Positions 25,764-34,858 are shown, counted from the first letter of the stretch. The stretch is DNA of 64,000 nucleotides from Burkholderiaceae bacterium (GCA_024235855.1 JACKLN010000011.1:1-64000); one strand, 5' to 3'. Made by a program: numbers and translations. The notes: generated by a model from the sequence alone, not told the origin.

Positions 25764-27668
25764 TCAGCCGCCCAGGCGGTTGGGCGCCTGCCTGGCCGCC
25801 CGCACCCGCCAGCGGGCCGGGTCCCATGCCTGCGCCAGCGACGCTTCCAGAGGCCACGGCGTGCCGCACACCTGGCTGGCCAGCAGCCGCCCGGCCAACG
25901 GCCCCCACGTCAGTCCCCGCGAGCCCAGCGCACTGAGCACGAACAGCCCCGGTGTGCGCGCCACACGGTCCAGGCGCGTCGCGTCGGGCGCGTTCATGGC
26001 CGGCACGGCCCCCACGATCGGCAACCGGTCCGGCACCTGGGCGCGCCAGCCGACGCGGCCGCCGTCCGGCGGCGGTGCCCGCCAGCCGCAGATCGCCTCC
26101 AGTCGTGCGCGGTTGAAGTCGTGGTCGGTCACACGTGCTGCCGCGTCGGTGTCGCCGGCTTGCGCGGTGGCGCCGGTCAGCAGGCCGCCGTCACCCAGGT
26201 CGAGCAGGTAGCCGCCCCCCGCCAGCGGCACCCGGGGCCGCGGCGCGTCCGCCGGGACACGGCGCCACAGGCTCACCTGCCCGCGTGAGCGGCCCATCGG
26301 CCAGCCGGCCCAGGGCGCCAGCTGCGCGGCATCGGCGGCGTTGGCGAGCACGAGCGTGTCGGCGGCGGCAAGCTGCCGGCCGTCGGCGTCGAACAGCGCC
26401 CAGCGCCCGTCGATGTGGTCGATGCGCGCCACCGCCATGCCGGCGTCGAAAGGGATGTCGGCCAGCAGGCGGGCGGCCAGCGCACCCGGGGCGATCCAGC
26501 CGCCCCCGGGGTACCACCACGCCGCCTGGGTCACCGCCACGCCGGCGCGTGCCGAGGCTGTGGCGGCGTCCAGCGCCTGCACGTAGTGGTCCGGCAGCGC
26601 ATGCCGGTCGATCAGCGCCTGCAGTGCCGCCACGTCCTCGCCGGCACCGGCCAGGCGCAACAGGCCCTCCGCGGCACCGGGCACGCCGCCGCCGATCCAG
26701 CCGGGCAGCACGCGGGCGGCATGCAGCGCCGCGGCGCGCAGCGCGCGCGCGTGGGCACCGTCGTCGGCCATCACCACGCCATGGAACAGACCGCCGGCGT
26801 TGCCCGACGCTTCCTGGGCCGGCGCGGCGTGACGGTCGAGCACGCGCACCCGGCAGCCCGCGGCCGCGAGTTCGTGGGCCGCCCAGGCCCCGGCGAGGCC
26901 GGCCCCGAGCACCAGCACCTCGCCAGGCGCCGCGACCGACGGCGCACGGTGCATCGTGGCCGGCGGGTCGAAGACGGCGCGCAGCGTCTCGCGCTTGTCG
27001 CCCAACGGCGGCCCGGTCTCGACGCGGAATCCGGCGCTGCGCAGGCCGTCGCGCACGGGCCTTGCCACGCTCCAGGTGGCGGCGGTGGCGCCCGGCGCGG
27101 CGCGGCGGGCCATCGCCTGGAGCAGTTCAGGGGCCCACATCGCGGGGTTGCGGTCGGGGGCGAAGCCGTCGAGGTAGAAGGCGTCGGCCTGCAGGCGAAG
27201 TTCCCGCCAGGCGCGGGCGGTGTCGCCGAAGGCCAGCAGCAGGCGAACGCGGCCGCCGTCCAGATCCAGCAGGTGCCAACCGGCCAGCAGCGGCGGCCAT
27301 GCGGCGACCAGCGCCCGGGCCTGCGCCGGAAACGGGGACGAGGCGAGTGCGCGTGCCAGGTCGCCAAGGCGGGCCGGGTGGCCCTCGACGCCGACGTAGT
27401 GCAGCCGGTTGCAGCGCTGCGGGTCGTCACGCCACGCCGCCCAGGTGGCCAGGAAGTTCTGGCCCACACCGAACCCGTTCTCGGCGATGGTGAAGTCCGC
27501 CCGGCCGCGCCATCGGCGGGGCAGGCCGTTGCCGGCCAGGAACACCGCCTGCGCCTGTGCGGTGGCGCCGATGCGGGCGTGGTAGGCATCGCCGAAGTCC
27601 GGCGCCTGCAGCCGCCCGTCGGCGTCGAAGACAATGCGGGCCGGAGTCAGCGGACCGTGCGCAGCCAT
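25764..27668 (-). CDS. mnmC: bifunctional tRNA (mnm5s2U34) modification enzyme MnmC
   Basis: The 634-residue fusion completes the wobble-uridine modification of tRNA. The N-terminal methyltransferase half (about 1-230) contains 'GVGQNFLATWAAW' and 'DAFYLDGFAPDRNP'; the C-terminal FAD-dependent oxidoreductase half (about 250-630) starts with the nucleotide-binding 'VLGAGLAGAWAAHELAAAG'. Both halves are complete. The upstream heme-protein gene overlaps it by 22 bp. Confidence 0.94.
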   Translation of the reverse strand: MAAHGPLTPARIVFDADGRLQAPDFGDAYHARIGATAQAQAVFLAGNGLPRRWRGRADFTIAENGFGVGQNFLATWAAWRDDPQRCNRLHYVGVEGHPARLGDLARALASSPFPAQARALVAAWPPLLAGWHLLDLDGGRVRLLLAFGDTARAWRELRLQADAFYLDGFAPDRNPAMWAPELLQAMARRAAPGATAATWSVARPVRDGLRSAGFRVETGPPLGDKRETLRAVFDPPATMHRAPSVAAPGEVLVLGAGLAGAWAAHELAAAGCRVRVLDRHAAPAQEASGNAGGLFHGVVMADDGAHARALRAAALHAARVLPGWIGGGVPGAAEGLLRLAGAGEDVAALQALIDRHALPDHYVQALDAATASARAGVAVTQAAWWYPGGGWIAPGALAARLLADIPFDAGMAVARIDHIDGRWALFDADGRQLAAADTLVLANAADAAQLAPWAGWPMGRSRGQVSLWRRVPADAPRPRVPLAGGGYLLDLGDGGLLTGATAQAGDTDAAARVTDHDFNRARLEAICGWRAPPPDGGRVGWRAQVPDRLPIVGAVPAMNAPDATRLDRVARTPGLFVLSALGSRGLTWGPLAGRLLASQVCGTPWPLEASLAQAWDPARWRVRAARQAPNRLGG

Positions 27669-28588
27669 TGCAGCAGCGGTTCACGCACGGCGGTCAGCGA
27701 CCGGTAGGCCAGCACGGCGTCGCTCATCGACGCGATGGCGTCGTGCAGCGCCATTGCCTGCGCCTCGGTGGTGATGGCCTCGGCCAGCGGGCGACAGTCG
27801 ACGGCGATGGTGAACACCGCCTGCGCCGCGCCAGGCACCGGCACGAAGGTCTGCCGCTCCGTGCGCCACCAGGCGCCGGCGGGCAGCGCGCTGGCGATGC
27901 CGGCAGGCCAGCGCACCGGGTCCACGTGGCGCGGGTGGGCGTGCAGCCGCGGGTGGCTGGTGACGTTCCAGACGAAGCGCTCCCAGCGTTCGTCACCCGC
28001 CATCAGACGCACCAGGTGTGGCGCGGCCCGACGCACGAGGTCGGCGTCGGCCACCGGGGCGTGCACCTCGGCGAAACCCCGGCCCACCTTGTCCTGCGGC
28101 GCCCAATGCGACGGCAGGCACACGGCCATCCAGGGCACGGTGCCGTCGCTGGCGTCGACGATGGCCAGGTCCTCGGCGAAGGCCAGCGCCAGCAGGCCGG
28201 CCAGACGCCACGGCGCCGGCAGCGGGCGCAGGCAGCGTGCGATCTCGTCGCCCAGGCCGAAGACGCCGGCGGATTCGTGCTGCACTTCGGTGTCGTGCAC
28301 GGCGGTGCCCAGCTGCAGCGCCCGCGCGGTGCGGCCGTCCCAGGCGAAGGCCTGCGGGTGCTCGGCGGCGGTGTGCGCCGCCAGCGCGCGCAGCGCGGGC
28401 TGGGGGTCGAAGCCGGGTCGTGCCTGCAGCGCGAGTTCGGGAAAGGCGCTGAGCACGGCGAGCTTTTCGCGCTGGTGGCGCGAGCCCGGGGCCAGCGGCG
28501 TCAACTGTGGCGTGCCGGGCGCCAGCCGCCGCAGGCCCGGCTGCATGCGGAAGGGCGCGCTGACCGCGGCGTCGAAATCGAAGGGCAT
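27647..28588 (-). CDS. heme-dependent oxidative N-demethylase-like protein (DUF3445)
   Basis: The 313-residue protein fits the DUF3445 family, whose studied members bind heme b through a PAS-like fold and oxidatively demethylate secondary amines. Supporting segments are 'PFRMQPGLRRL', 'REKLAVL', 'VCLPSHWAPQDKVGRGF' and 'VERFVWNVTSHPRL'-like text. The ATG at 28588 was chosen over a TTG one codon earlier. It directly follows the efp terminator and has no visible ribosome-binding site. It overlaps mnmC by 22 bp, so the pair may be one operon. The substrate is unknown. Confidence 0.8.
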   Translation of the reverse strand: MPFDFDAAVSAPFRMQPGLRRLAPGTPQLTPLAPGSRHQREKLAVLSAFPELALQARPGFDPQPALRALAAHTAAEHPQAFAWDGRTARALQLGTAVHDTEVQHESAGVFGLGDEIARCLRPLPAPWRLAGLLALAFAEDLAIVDASDGTVPWMAVCLPSHWAPQDKVGRGFAEVHAPVADADLVRRAAPHLVRLMAGDERWERFVWNVTSHPRLHAHPRHVDPVRWPAGIASALPAGAWWRTERQTFVPVPGAAQAVFTIAVDCRPLAEAITTEAQAMALHDAIASMSDAVLAYRSLTAVREPLLQWLRTVR

Positions 28589-28589
28589 C

Positions 28590-28618
28590 AAAACACGAAG
28601 GGCAGCCGAAGCTGCCCC
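28590..28618 (-). terminator. rho-independent terminator of efp
   Basis: On the minus strand GGGCAGC and GCTGCCC enclose a TTCG tetraloop (28617-28600), followed by a T-rich tail with TTTT ending at about 28590. It lies 23 bp past the efp stop and ends at the start of the DUF3445 gene. Confidence 0.8.
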
Positions 28619-28640
28619 GATTGTGCGGCGGTGTGCCCGA

Positions 28641-29195
28641 TCAGACCCGCTTGCGGTACTCGTGCGTGCGGGTGTCGATCTCGATCTTGTCGCCGTCCTC
28701 GACGAACAGCGGCACGGCGATCTCGAAGCCGGTGCCGACCAGGCGGGCGGGCTTCATGACCTTGCCCGAGGTGTCGCCCTTGACGGCCGGTTCGGTGTTG
28801 ATCTCGCGCACCACGCTGGTGGGCATTTCCACCGAGATGGCCTTGCCGTCGTAGAAAGTGACCTCGACGGTCATGCCGTCCTCGAGGTAGTTGATGGCGT
28901 CGCCCATGTTCTCGGCCTCGACCTCGTACTGGTTGTACTCGGCGTCCATGAACACGTACATCGGGTCGGCAAAGTAGGAGTAGGTGCACTCCTTCTTGTC
29001 CAGCACGATCTGGTCCATCTTGTCGTCGGCCTTGAAGACGACTTCCGCCCCGCCGCCGTTGAGCAGGTTCTTCATCTTCATCCGCACGGTGGCGGCACCG
29101 CGGCCGCCGCGGCTGTATTCGGTCTTGAGCACGACCATCGGGTCCTTGCCCTGCATGATCACGTTGCCGGCGCGGATTTCCTGAGCGAGTTTCAT
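28641..29195 (-). CDS. efp: translation elongation factor P, arginine type
   Basis: The 184-residue EF-P relieves ribosome stalling at polyproline. The modified loop reads 'YSRGGRG' with Arg at position 32, the residue rhamnosylated by EarP; the lysine used by EpmA-type systems is absent. The three beta-barrel domains and the final 'IEIDTRTHEYRKRV' are complete. It sits 64 bp downstream of earP on the same strand, so factor and modifying enzyme are probably made together. Confidence 0.97.
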   Translation of the reverse strand: MKLAQEIRAGNVIMQGKDPMVVLKTEYSRGGRGAATVRMKMKNLLNGGGAEVVFKADDKMDQIVLDKKECTYSYFADPMYVFMDAEYNQYEVEAENMGDAINYLEDGMTVEVTFYDGKAISVEMPTSVVREINTEPAVKGDTSGKVMKPARLVGTGFEIAVPLFVEDGDKIEIDTRTHEYRKRV

Positions 29196-29259
29196 GGCGC
29201 TGTCCTGAAGTGGCGCGCGGCTCAGAGAAGTTGGTTTCCGCCGCGCAAAGCCCTTGATT

Positions 29260-30243
29260 CTACCCCGAGGCGGCTCGTTTCCCGGCCACGAAGCGGCGCA
29301 ACTGCGTCACGAGGTCGTCCTGCGCGGTCAGCCGTGCCCGCAGCGATTCCGTGGCCGCGCGCCAGCGTGCTTCGTCGGGCCAGCGTGCCGGCCAGGGCGC
29401 GAAGCCGTTCCAGGCGTGCCAGAGCGCGCGCACCTCGGCATCGGGCTGGAGCAGGTCGAGCAGGGCATCGAGCTTGTCGCGGTGCACGCCGTCGTGCTGC
29501 GGGTAGATGTGCCAGACGAAGGGCGTACCCGCCCAGATCGCGCGCACCAGCGAGTCCTCGCCGCGCACGATGGCCAGGTCGGCGGACCACAGCCAGCGGT
29601 CGAAACCGGGCTGGTCGGTGTAGGGCAGGCGACGTGCATGCGGCGCCTGCAGCGTCTGAGCGGGGCCGGGGCAGAGCCAGAGCTCACCGTCGAAGGTCTC
29701 GGCCAGCCGCGCCAGCGCCGGTGTGTCGTAGCAGAAGACCACGGCGCGGCGCGGCCCTGGCGGGCGTGCGAAGGCGGCCCGGGCCCCCAGCAGGGCCGTT
29801 TCGCGCAGCAGCCCGCCAGTGGCTGGCGTGAAGCCGGGAAAGTAGAACCACTTGGTCAGCCTGTTCGCCTGCGGCGAGGGCAGGCCGTGCGAGCGTTCCA
29901 CCCAGGCTTCAGCGCTGAGGTACTCCAGGTTGATCCACACCGGCGGGGCGCCGGGCCGCTCGGCCATGCGGGCCACGAAGCCTGGCGGCGGATCGCAACC
30001 GAAGGCCTCGACCACCACGTCGCCCGGTGTACCGGCGGCGTCGAAGGCGCCCACCGTCACGCCCGACGCGCCGTCGGGCGCCATCCACTGCAGGGCCGAC
30101 GCATCGTCCGCCCACAGCCGCACCGCCTCGCCGCGCGCGGCCAGGTCGGCGGCCAGGCGCCAGCACACGCCGATGTCGCCATAGTTGTCGATCACGCGGC
30201 AGAAGAGGTCCCAGGTCAGGGGCGCGTCGGGGCGGCTCGGCAT
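29260..30243 (-). CDS. earP: EF-P arginine rhamnosyltransferase EarP
   Basis: The 327-residue GT104 glycosyltransferase moves rhamnose from dTDP-rhamnose to Arg32 of EF-P. The N-terminal 'WDLFCRVIDNYGDIGVCWRLA' is highly characteristic, including the catalytic Asp in 'DNYGDIG'. The C-terminal 'LAIVRGEDSLVRAIWAGTPFVWHIYPQ' binds the nucleotide sugar. It precedes efp and diverges from uvrC across 35 bp. Confidence 0.96.
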   Translation of the reverse strand: MPSRPDAPLTWDLFCRVIDNYGDIGVCWRLAADLAARGEAVRLWADDASALQWMAPDGASGVTVGAFDAAGTPGDVVVEAFGCDPPPGFVARMAERPGAPPVWINLEYLSAEAWVERSHGLPSPQANRLTKWFYFPGFTPATGGLLRETALLGARAAFARPPGPRRAVVFCYDTPALARLAETFDGELWLCPGPAQTLQAPHARRLPYTDQPGFDRWLWSADLAIVRGEDSLVRAIWAGTPFVWHIYPQHDGVHRDKLDALLDLLQPDAEVRALWHAWNGFAPWPARWPDEARWRAATESLRARLTAQDDLVTQLRRFVAGKRAASG

Positions 30244-30278
30244 GGCGGCATTGTCCGACGCGCCACAATTACGCCCCG

Positions 30279-32252
30279 ATGACCGAGACCGCCGATCCGC
30301 GCGAACGCCTGCTGGCCGAGGTGGCGGCGTTGCCGTCGATGCCCGGTGTCTACCGCTACTTCGACGCTGCCGGCAACGTGCTCTACGTGGGCAAGGCGCG
30401 CAACCTGAAGAAGCGGGTGGCGAGCTACTTCCAGAAGGACCACGGCGGCACGCGCATCGGCACCATGGTCGGCCGCATCGCCCGGCTGGAGACCACGGTG
30501 GTGCGCAGCGAGGCCGAGGCCCTGCTGCTCGAGAACAACCTGATCAAGACGCTGAACCCGCGGTTCAACATCCTGTTCCGGGACGACAAGAGCTATCCGT
30601 ACCTGAAGATCTCGGGCACGCGCACGGGCGATGCCGCGGCCTCCGCGGCCGCGCGGTTCCCGCGCGTGTCGTACTACCGCGGCGCGGTGGACCGGCGCCA
30701 CCGCTACTTCGGGCCCTACCCGAACGCGTGGGCCGTCAAGCAGACCATCCAGCTCGTGCAGAAGGTGTTCCGCCTGCGCACCTGCGAGGACACGGTGTAC
30801 GCGCACCGCACGCGGCCCTGCCTGCTGTACCAGATCCAGCGCTGCACCGCGCCTTGCGTGGGCTTCGTCAGCGCCGAGGACTACGCGCGCGACGTCTTCG
30901 ACGCCGAGCGCTTCCTGCTCGGCGATGCCGACGCGGTGGTGCACGACCTGCAGGCCAAGATGATGGCCTGGGCCGAGGCGCTGGAGTTCGAGAAGGCGGC
31001 CGAACTGCGCAACCGCATCACGGCGCTGTCGAAGGTGCTGCACCAGCAGGTGATGGACGAGAGCAGCCTGTCGGCCAGCGACCGCGACGTGGACGTGCTG
31101 GCCGTCAAGGTGGCCGGCGGCCGCGCCTGCGTGAACCTGGCCATGGTGCGCGGCGGGCGGCATCTGGGCGACCGGGCCTACTTCCCGGCACACGTGGACG
31201 AGGGCGTCGCGTTCGACACCGACGACGCCGACGACCCGGGTGCGGATGGCGAAGCCGCGGCCGCGCCGTCGCGGCGCAATCCCGAGGTGCAGGTGCTGGA
31301 GGCCTTCCTCGCGCAGCACTACGCGGGGCAGCCGGTGCCGCCGCTGCTGGTGACCAGCCACGCCGTCGACGAGGCCCTGGTGGTGGCGCTGGCGGAGACC
31401 GCCAAGACCCGCGTGCGCGCCGTGCACCAGCCGCGCGAGCAGCGGCGCATCTGGCTGGAGATGGCGGTCAAGGGTGCGGAACTCGCACTGGCGCGGCTGC
31501 TGTCCGAGGAAGGCTCGCAGCGCGAGCGCACCCGCGCGCTGGCCGAGGCGCTGGACCTCGCCATCGACGACCTCGATGCCCTGCACATCGAGTGTTTCGA
31601 CATCAGCCACACCGCCGGCGAGGCCACGCAGGCTTCCTGCGTGGTCTACCACCACCACGCCATGCAGGGCGCCGAGTACCGCCGCTTCAACATCGACGGC
31701 ATCACCCCGGGCGACGACTACGCCGCCATGCGCCAGGTGCTCACGCGCCGCTATGCCAGGCTGGCCGAGGCGGTGGCCGCCGGCACCGCCAGCGGTAAGC
31801 ACCGCCTGCCGGACCTGGTGCTGGTGGACGGTGGCCGCGGCCAGGTGAGCATGGCGCGCGAGGTGTTCGAGGAACTGGGTCTGGACCTGTCGCTGATCGT
31901 CGGCGTGGAGAAGGGTGAGGGGCGCAAGGTGGGCCTGGAGGAACTGGTGTTCGCCGACGGCCGGCCCAAGATCTACCTGGGCCACGACTCGGCGGCACTG
32001 ATGCTGGTGGCGCAGATCCGCGACGAAGCGCACCGCTTCGCCATCACCGGCATGCGCGCCAAGCGGGCCAAGGTGCGCACCGGTGGCAGCGCGCTGGAGG
32101 ACATCCCGGGTGTCGGCCCGCGCAAGCGCGCCCGGCTGCTGCAGCGTTTCGGCGGCGTGCGTGGCGTGGGCAGTGCGAGCGTGGACGACCTGGCCAGCGT
32201 CGACGGCATTTCGAGGGCTCTGGCCGAGGAGATCTACCGTGCACTTCATTGA
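30279..32252 (+). CDS. uvrC: excinuclease ABC subunit C
   Basis: The 657-residue nuclease makes both cuts in nucleotide excision repair. In order it has the GIY-YIG nuclease domain (about 20-100, 'PGVYRYFDAAGNVLYVGKARNLK'), a cysteine cluster near 'CLLYQIQRCTAPCVG', the UVR motif that binds UvrB (about 215-250), the RNase H-like second nuclease ('ECFDISH', 'VDGGRGQ') and a C-terminal helix-hairpin-helix pair ('LEDIPGVGPRKRARLL'). An acidic loop near 320-335 is a local insertion. Confidence 0.97.
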   Translation: MTETADPRERLLAEVAALPSMPGVYRYFDAAGNVLYVGKARNLKKRVASYFQKDHGGTRIGTMVGRIARLETTVVRSEAEALLLENNLIKTLNPRFNILFRDDKSYPYLKISGTRTGDAAASAAARFPRVSYYRGAVDRRHRYFGPYPNAWAVKQTIQLVQKVFRLRTCEDTVYAHRTRPCLLYQIQRCTAPCVGFVSAEDYARDVFDAERFLLGDADAVVHDLQAKMMAWAEALEFEKAAELRNRITALSKVLHQQVMDESSLSASDRDVDVLAVKVAGGRACVNLAMVRGGRHLGDRAYFPAHVDEGVAFDTDDADDPGADGEAAAAPSRRNPEVQVLEAFLAQHYAGQPVPPLLVTSHAVDEALVVALAETAKTRVRAVHQPREQRRIWLEMAVKGAELALARLLSEEGSQRERTRALAEALDLAIDDLDALHIECFDISHTAGEATQASCVVYHHHAMQGAEYRRFNIDGITPGDDYAAMRQVLTRRYARLAEAVAAGTASGKHRLPDLVLVDGGRGQVSMAREVFEELGLDLSLIVGVEKGEGRKVGLEELVFADGRPKIYLGHDSAALMLVAQIRDEAHRFAITGMRAKRAKVRTGGSALEDIPGVGPRKRARLLQRFGGVRGVGSASVDDLASVDGISRALAEEIYRALH

Positions 32253-32772
32253 ACGTGGCCCGGCGTGGGCTGCCCGCGTGCTGCTCGCCGGTGGCGCGCT
32301 GTGGCTGGCCGGTTGCAGCGGCCCACCACCAGCGGCCCCGGTGTCGCCCCCGCCGCCGACGGCGGCCACACCGCCAGCGGGCAAGCCGGTGCCTGGGCCG
32401 GCTGGCAGCACGGCCACACGGCCGGCGCTGCCGCCACCCGTGCGCGCCCGCGACTGGGACCACTTCCGGCGCGAGGCGGCGCTGCGCATCGTGGCCGCGA
32501 ACCCGGGCCGCACCTACGACGGCCCGGTGCCCGAGCCGCTGCTGGCGATTCCGGTGCTGGAGATCGAGCTCGATGGCGAGGGCCGCGTGCGCCACGTGCG
32601 CGTGATGCGCCACCCCACGCAGGCCAAGGACACGACGCAGCTGGCCATCGACGCCGTCAAGCGCGCCGGGCCGTTCGGCTCGGTGGCGCACCTGCCGCGG
32701 CCGTGGAAATTCGTCGAGGTGTTCCTGTTCGACGACGACCGCCGCTTCAAGCCGCGCACGCTGGACGACTAG
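32239..32772 (+). CDS. lipoprotein with TonB-like C-terminal domain
   Basis: The 177-residue product starts with GTG at 32239, inside the end of uvrC, supported by GAGGAGA at 32226-32232. A lipoprotein signal with lipobox LAGC26 is followed by a proline-rich stretch (about 28-65) and a beta-alpha-beta domain ('VLEIELDGEGRVRHVRVMRHP', 'AIDAVKRAGPF') like the C-terminal domain of TonB-family proteins. It lacks the N-terminal membrane helix of TonB. Coupled to uvrC and 27 bp before pgsA, its role is unknown. Confidence 0.75.
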   Translation: MHFIERGPAWAARVLLAGGALWLAGCSGPPPAAPVSPPPPTAATPPAGKPVPGPAGSTATRPALPPPVRARDWDHFRREAALRIVAANPGRTYDGPVPEPLLAIPVLEIELDGEGRVRHVRVMRHPTQAKDTTQLAIDAVKRAGPFGSVAHLPRPWKFVEVFLFDDDRRFKPRTLDD

Positions 32773-32799
32773 TCACCTTCATCGCGCAGAATCGCCGCC

Positions 32800-33366
32800 A
32801 TGTTCTTCACGCTGCCGACGCTGCTGACCTGGGCGCGCATCATCGCGATCCCGCTGATCGTCGGCGTGTTCTACCTGCCGCTGGACGCTGCCACGCGCAA
32901 CCTCATCGCCACGGTGATGTTCGTCGTCTTCGCCCTCACCGACTGGGCCGACGGCTACCTGGCGCGCAAGCTGAACCAGACCTCGTCCTTCGGTGCCTTC
33001 CTCGACCCGGTGGCCGACAAGTTCCTGGTCTGCGCGTCGCTGCTGGTGCTGGTGCACCTGGACCGGGCCGACGTCTTCGTGGCCCTGATCATCATCGGCC
33101 GCGAGATCGCGATCTCGGCGCTGCGCGAGTGGATGGCGCAGATCGGCGCGTCGCGCAGCGTGGCGGTGCACATGCTGGGCAAGGTCAAGACCACGGTGCA
33201 GATGGTCGCGATCCCGTTCCTGCTCTACGACGGCGCGCTGTTCGGCCTCGTCGACACCCGGCTCTGGGGCAACGTGCTGATCTGGATCGCCGCAGTGCTC
33301 ACCGTGTGGTCGATGGTGTACTACCTGCAGCGTGCCCTGCCGGAGATCCGGGCCAAGGTGAAGTGA
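32800..33366 (+). CDS. pgsA: CDP-diacylglycerol-glycerol-3-phosphate phosphatidyltransferase
   Basis: The 188-residue membrane enzyme makes phosphatidylglycerol phosphate from CDP-diacylglycerol and glycerol 3-phosphate. The CDP-alcohol phosphotransferase motif is complete: DG..AR, then G...D...D in 'ADGYLARKLNQTSSFGAFLD' and the following 'PVADK'. Five to six membrane segments are predicted. The uvrC-pgsA link is common in proteobacteria. Confidence 0.95.
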   Translation: MFFTLPTLLTWARIIAIPLIVGVFYLPLDAATRNLIATVMFVVFALTDWADGYLARKLNQTSSFGAFLDPVADKFLVCASLLVLVHLDRADVFVALIIIGREIAISALREWMAQIGASRSVAVHMLGKVKTTVQMVAIPFLLYDGALFGLVDTRLWGNVLIWIAAVLTVWSMVYYLQRALPEIRAKVK

Positions 33367-33376
33367 TCCGCCTGGC

Positions 33377-34267
33377 ATGACAGGATCGCTCGAGTCCCCC
33401 TGGCTGCGGGCCATGCCGCTGGTGTTCGTCGGCATCTGGAGCACCGGCTTCGTCGTGGCGCGCTTCGGCATGCCGCACGCGCCGCCGCTGGGCTTCCTGG
33501 CCTGGCGGTATGCGCTGTCGGTGCTGGCCTTCGCCGTCTGGATCTCGCTGACGCGCCCGTCCTGGCCCCGCGGCCGGGCGCAATGGGGCTGGCTGGCCCT
33601 GGTGGGCGTGCTGATGCATGGCGGCTACCTGGGTGGCGTCTGGTCGGCCGTGAAGCTGGGGCTGGGTGCCGGCACGGCGGCGCTGATCGTCGGCCTGCAG
33701 CCGGTGCTCACGGCGCTGTGGGTGGCCTGGGCGGGCAGCGAACACCGGGTGACGCCGCGCCAGTGGGCGGGTCTGGTGCTGGGCCTGGCGGGCCTGGTGC
33801 TCGTCGTCTGGCACAAGCTGGGCGTCGGCGAGGTCACGGGGGCCAACGTGGCGCTGGCGCTGGGCGCGCTGGCCAGCATCACGGTGGGCACCCTGGTGCA
33901 GAAGGCTCACGTGCGCCCTTGCGACGTGCGCACCGCCAACACCGTGCAGTTGCTGGCCGCCTTCGCCGTGACGGCACCGCTGGCACTGGCGCTGGAGACC
34001 GAGCCCATCGTGCTCCACCCGGAACTGGTGGGGGCCATGGCCTGGTCGGTGCTGGGCCTCACGCTGGGCGGCAGTTCGCTGCTGTACCTGCTGATCCAGC
34101 GCGGCGCCGCCACCCGGGTCAGCAGCCTGATGTACCTGGTGCCACCGTGCACGGCGCTGCTGGCCTGGCTGCTGTTCGACGAGGCACTGACCGCGGGGGT
34201 GCTGCTGGGCCTCGTGCTCACGGCGCTCGGCGTGGGACTGGTGGTCCGTGCGCCGGCTCGGCGTTGA
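33377..34267 (+). CDS. EamA-family (DMT) metabolite exporter
   Basis: The 296-residue inner-membrane protein has ten predicted membrane segments in two EamA repeats. The opening 'AMPLVFVGIWSTGFVVARFG' and the mid-protein 'GLVLGLAGLVLVVWHKLG' are family-typical. It begins 10 bp after pgsA and may be read from the same transcript. The exported compound is unknown. Confidence 0.88.
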   Translation: MTGSLESPWLRAMPLVFVGIWSTGFVVARFGMPHAPPLGFLAWRYALSVLAFAVWISLTRPSWPRGRAQWGWLALVGVLMHGGYLGGVWSAVKLGLGAGTAALIVGLQPVLTALWVAWAGSEHRVTPRQWAGLVLGLAGLVLVVWHKLGVGEVTGANVALALGALASITVGTLVQKAHVRPCDVRTANTVQLLAAFAVTAPLALALETEPIVLHPELVGAMAWSVLGLTLGGSSLLYLLIQRGAATRVSSLMYLVPPCTALLAWLLFDEALTAGVLLGLVLTALGVGLVVRAPARR

Positions 34268-34322
34268 TCGGGGCTTCTCCCCCGCCCAGATCAAGCGTCC
34301 TGCATAGAATCCTTCACCATTC

Positions 34323-34352
34323 TTGACACCCGGGCAGAGCGGCGGATGTAAT
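34323..34352 (+). promoter_or_regulatory. sigma-70 promoter upstream of the HU gene
   Basis: TTGACA (34323-34328) and TGTAAT (34347-34352) are separated by 18 bp. This predicts a start near 34359 and a leader of about 100 nt before the HU gene, with tRNA-Val in the same transcript. Confidence 0.6.
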
Positions 34353-34460
34353 GCTTCGCACCATGGCGCGCGGCTGGGTGCGGTCCGACCGCTGCTGCGC
34401 AGACCATCGCCAACCTCATCCAACCGCCTGCCCAGGGGCATCACCAGGGGGACACCGTCC

Positions 34461-34733
34461 GTGAACAAGACCGAGCTGATCGAGCACATCGCCACCCAGG
34501 CCGACATCTCCAAGGCCGCGGCCACGCGTGCGCTGGAGGCGATGATCGGTGGCGTCAAGGCGTCCCTGAAGAAGGGTGGCAGCGTCTCGATCTCCGGTTT
34601 CGGCACCTTTGCCGTCACCAAGCGTGCCGCGCGCACCGGCCGCAACCCGCGCACCGGGGCGCAGATCAAGATCAAGGCCGCCAAGGTGCCCAAGTTCCGC
34701 CCCGGCAAGGGGCTCAAGGACCATCTCAACTGA
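34461..34733 (+). CDS. hupB: HU-family DNA-binding protein
   Basis: The 90-residue nucleoid protein begins with GTG, preceded by an AGGGGG box (34446-34451). The sequence 'NKTELIEHIATQADISKAAA' and the DNA-intercalating arm 'RTGRNPRTGAQIKIKA' are classical HU. It could be named hupA or hupB; the position upstream of a ppiD-like gene favours hupB. tRNA-Val follows after only 11 bp. Confidence 0.95.
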   Translation: MNKTELIEHIATQADISKAAATRALEAMIGGVKASLKKGGSVSISGFGTFAVTKRAARTGRNPRTGAQIKIKAAKVPKFRPGKGLKDHLN

Positions 34734-34744
34734 TGCTTTCCGGC

Positions 34745-34820
34745 GGGTGCTTAGCTCAGCTGGCAGAGCGGCGCCCTTACAAGGCGTAGGTCGGCGGTTC
34801 GATCCCGTCAGCACCCACCA
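34745..34820 (+). tRNA. tRNA-Val (anticodon TAC)
   Basis: A complete cloverleaf of 76 nt: acceptor GGGTGCT with AGCACCC, D arm GCTC/GAGC, anticodon stem GCGCC/GGCGT with loop CTTACAA (anticodon TAC), T arm GGCGG/CCGTC with TTCGATC. The CCA end is encoded. It is 11 bp after the HU stop and has no clear promoter of its own. Confidence 0.97.
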
Positions 34821-34858
34821 CCGCCCGCACTAGAATCACCGGTCCGCAAATCCAGGCA

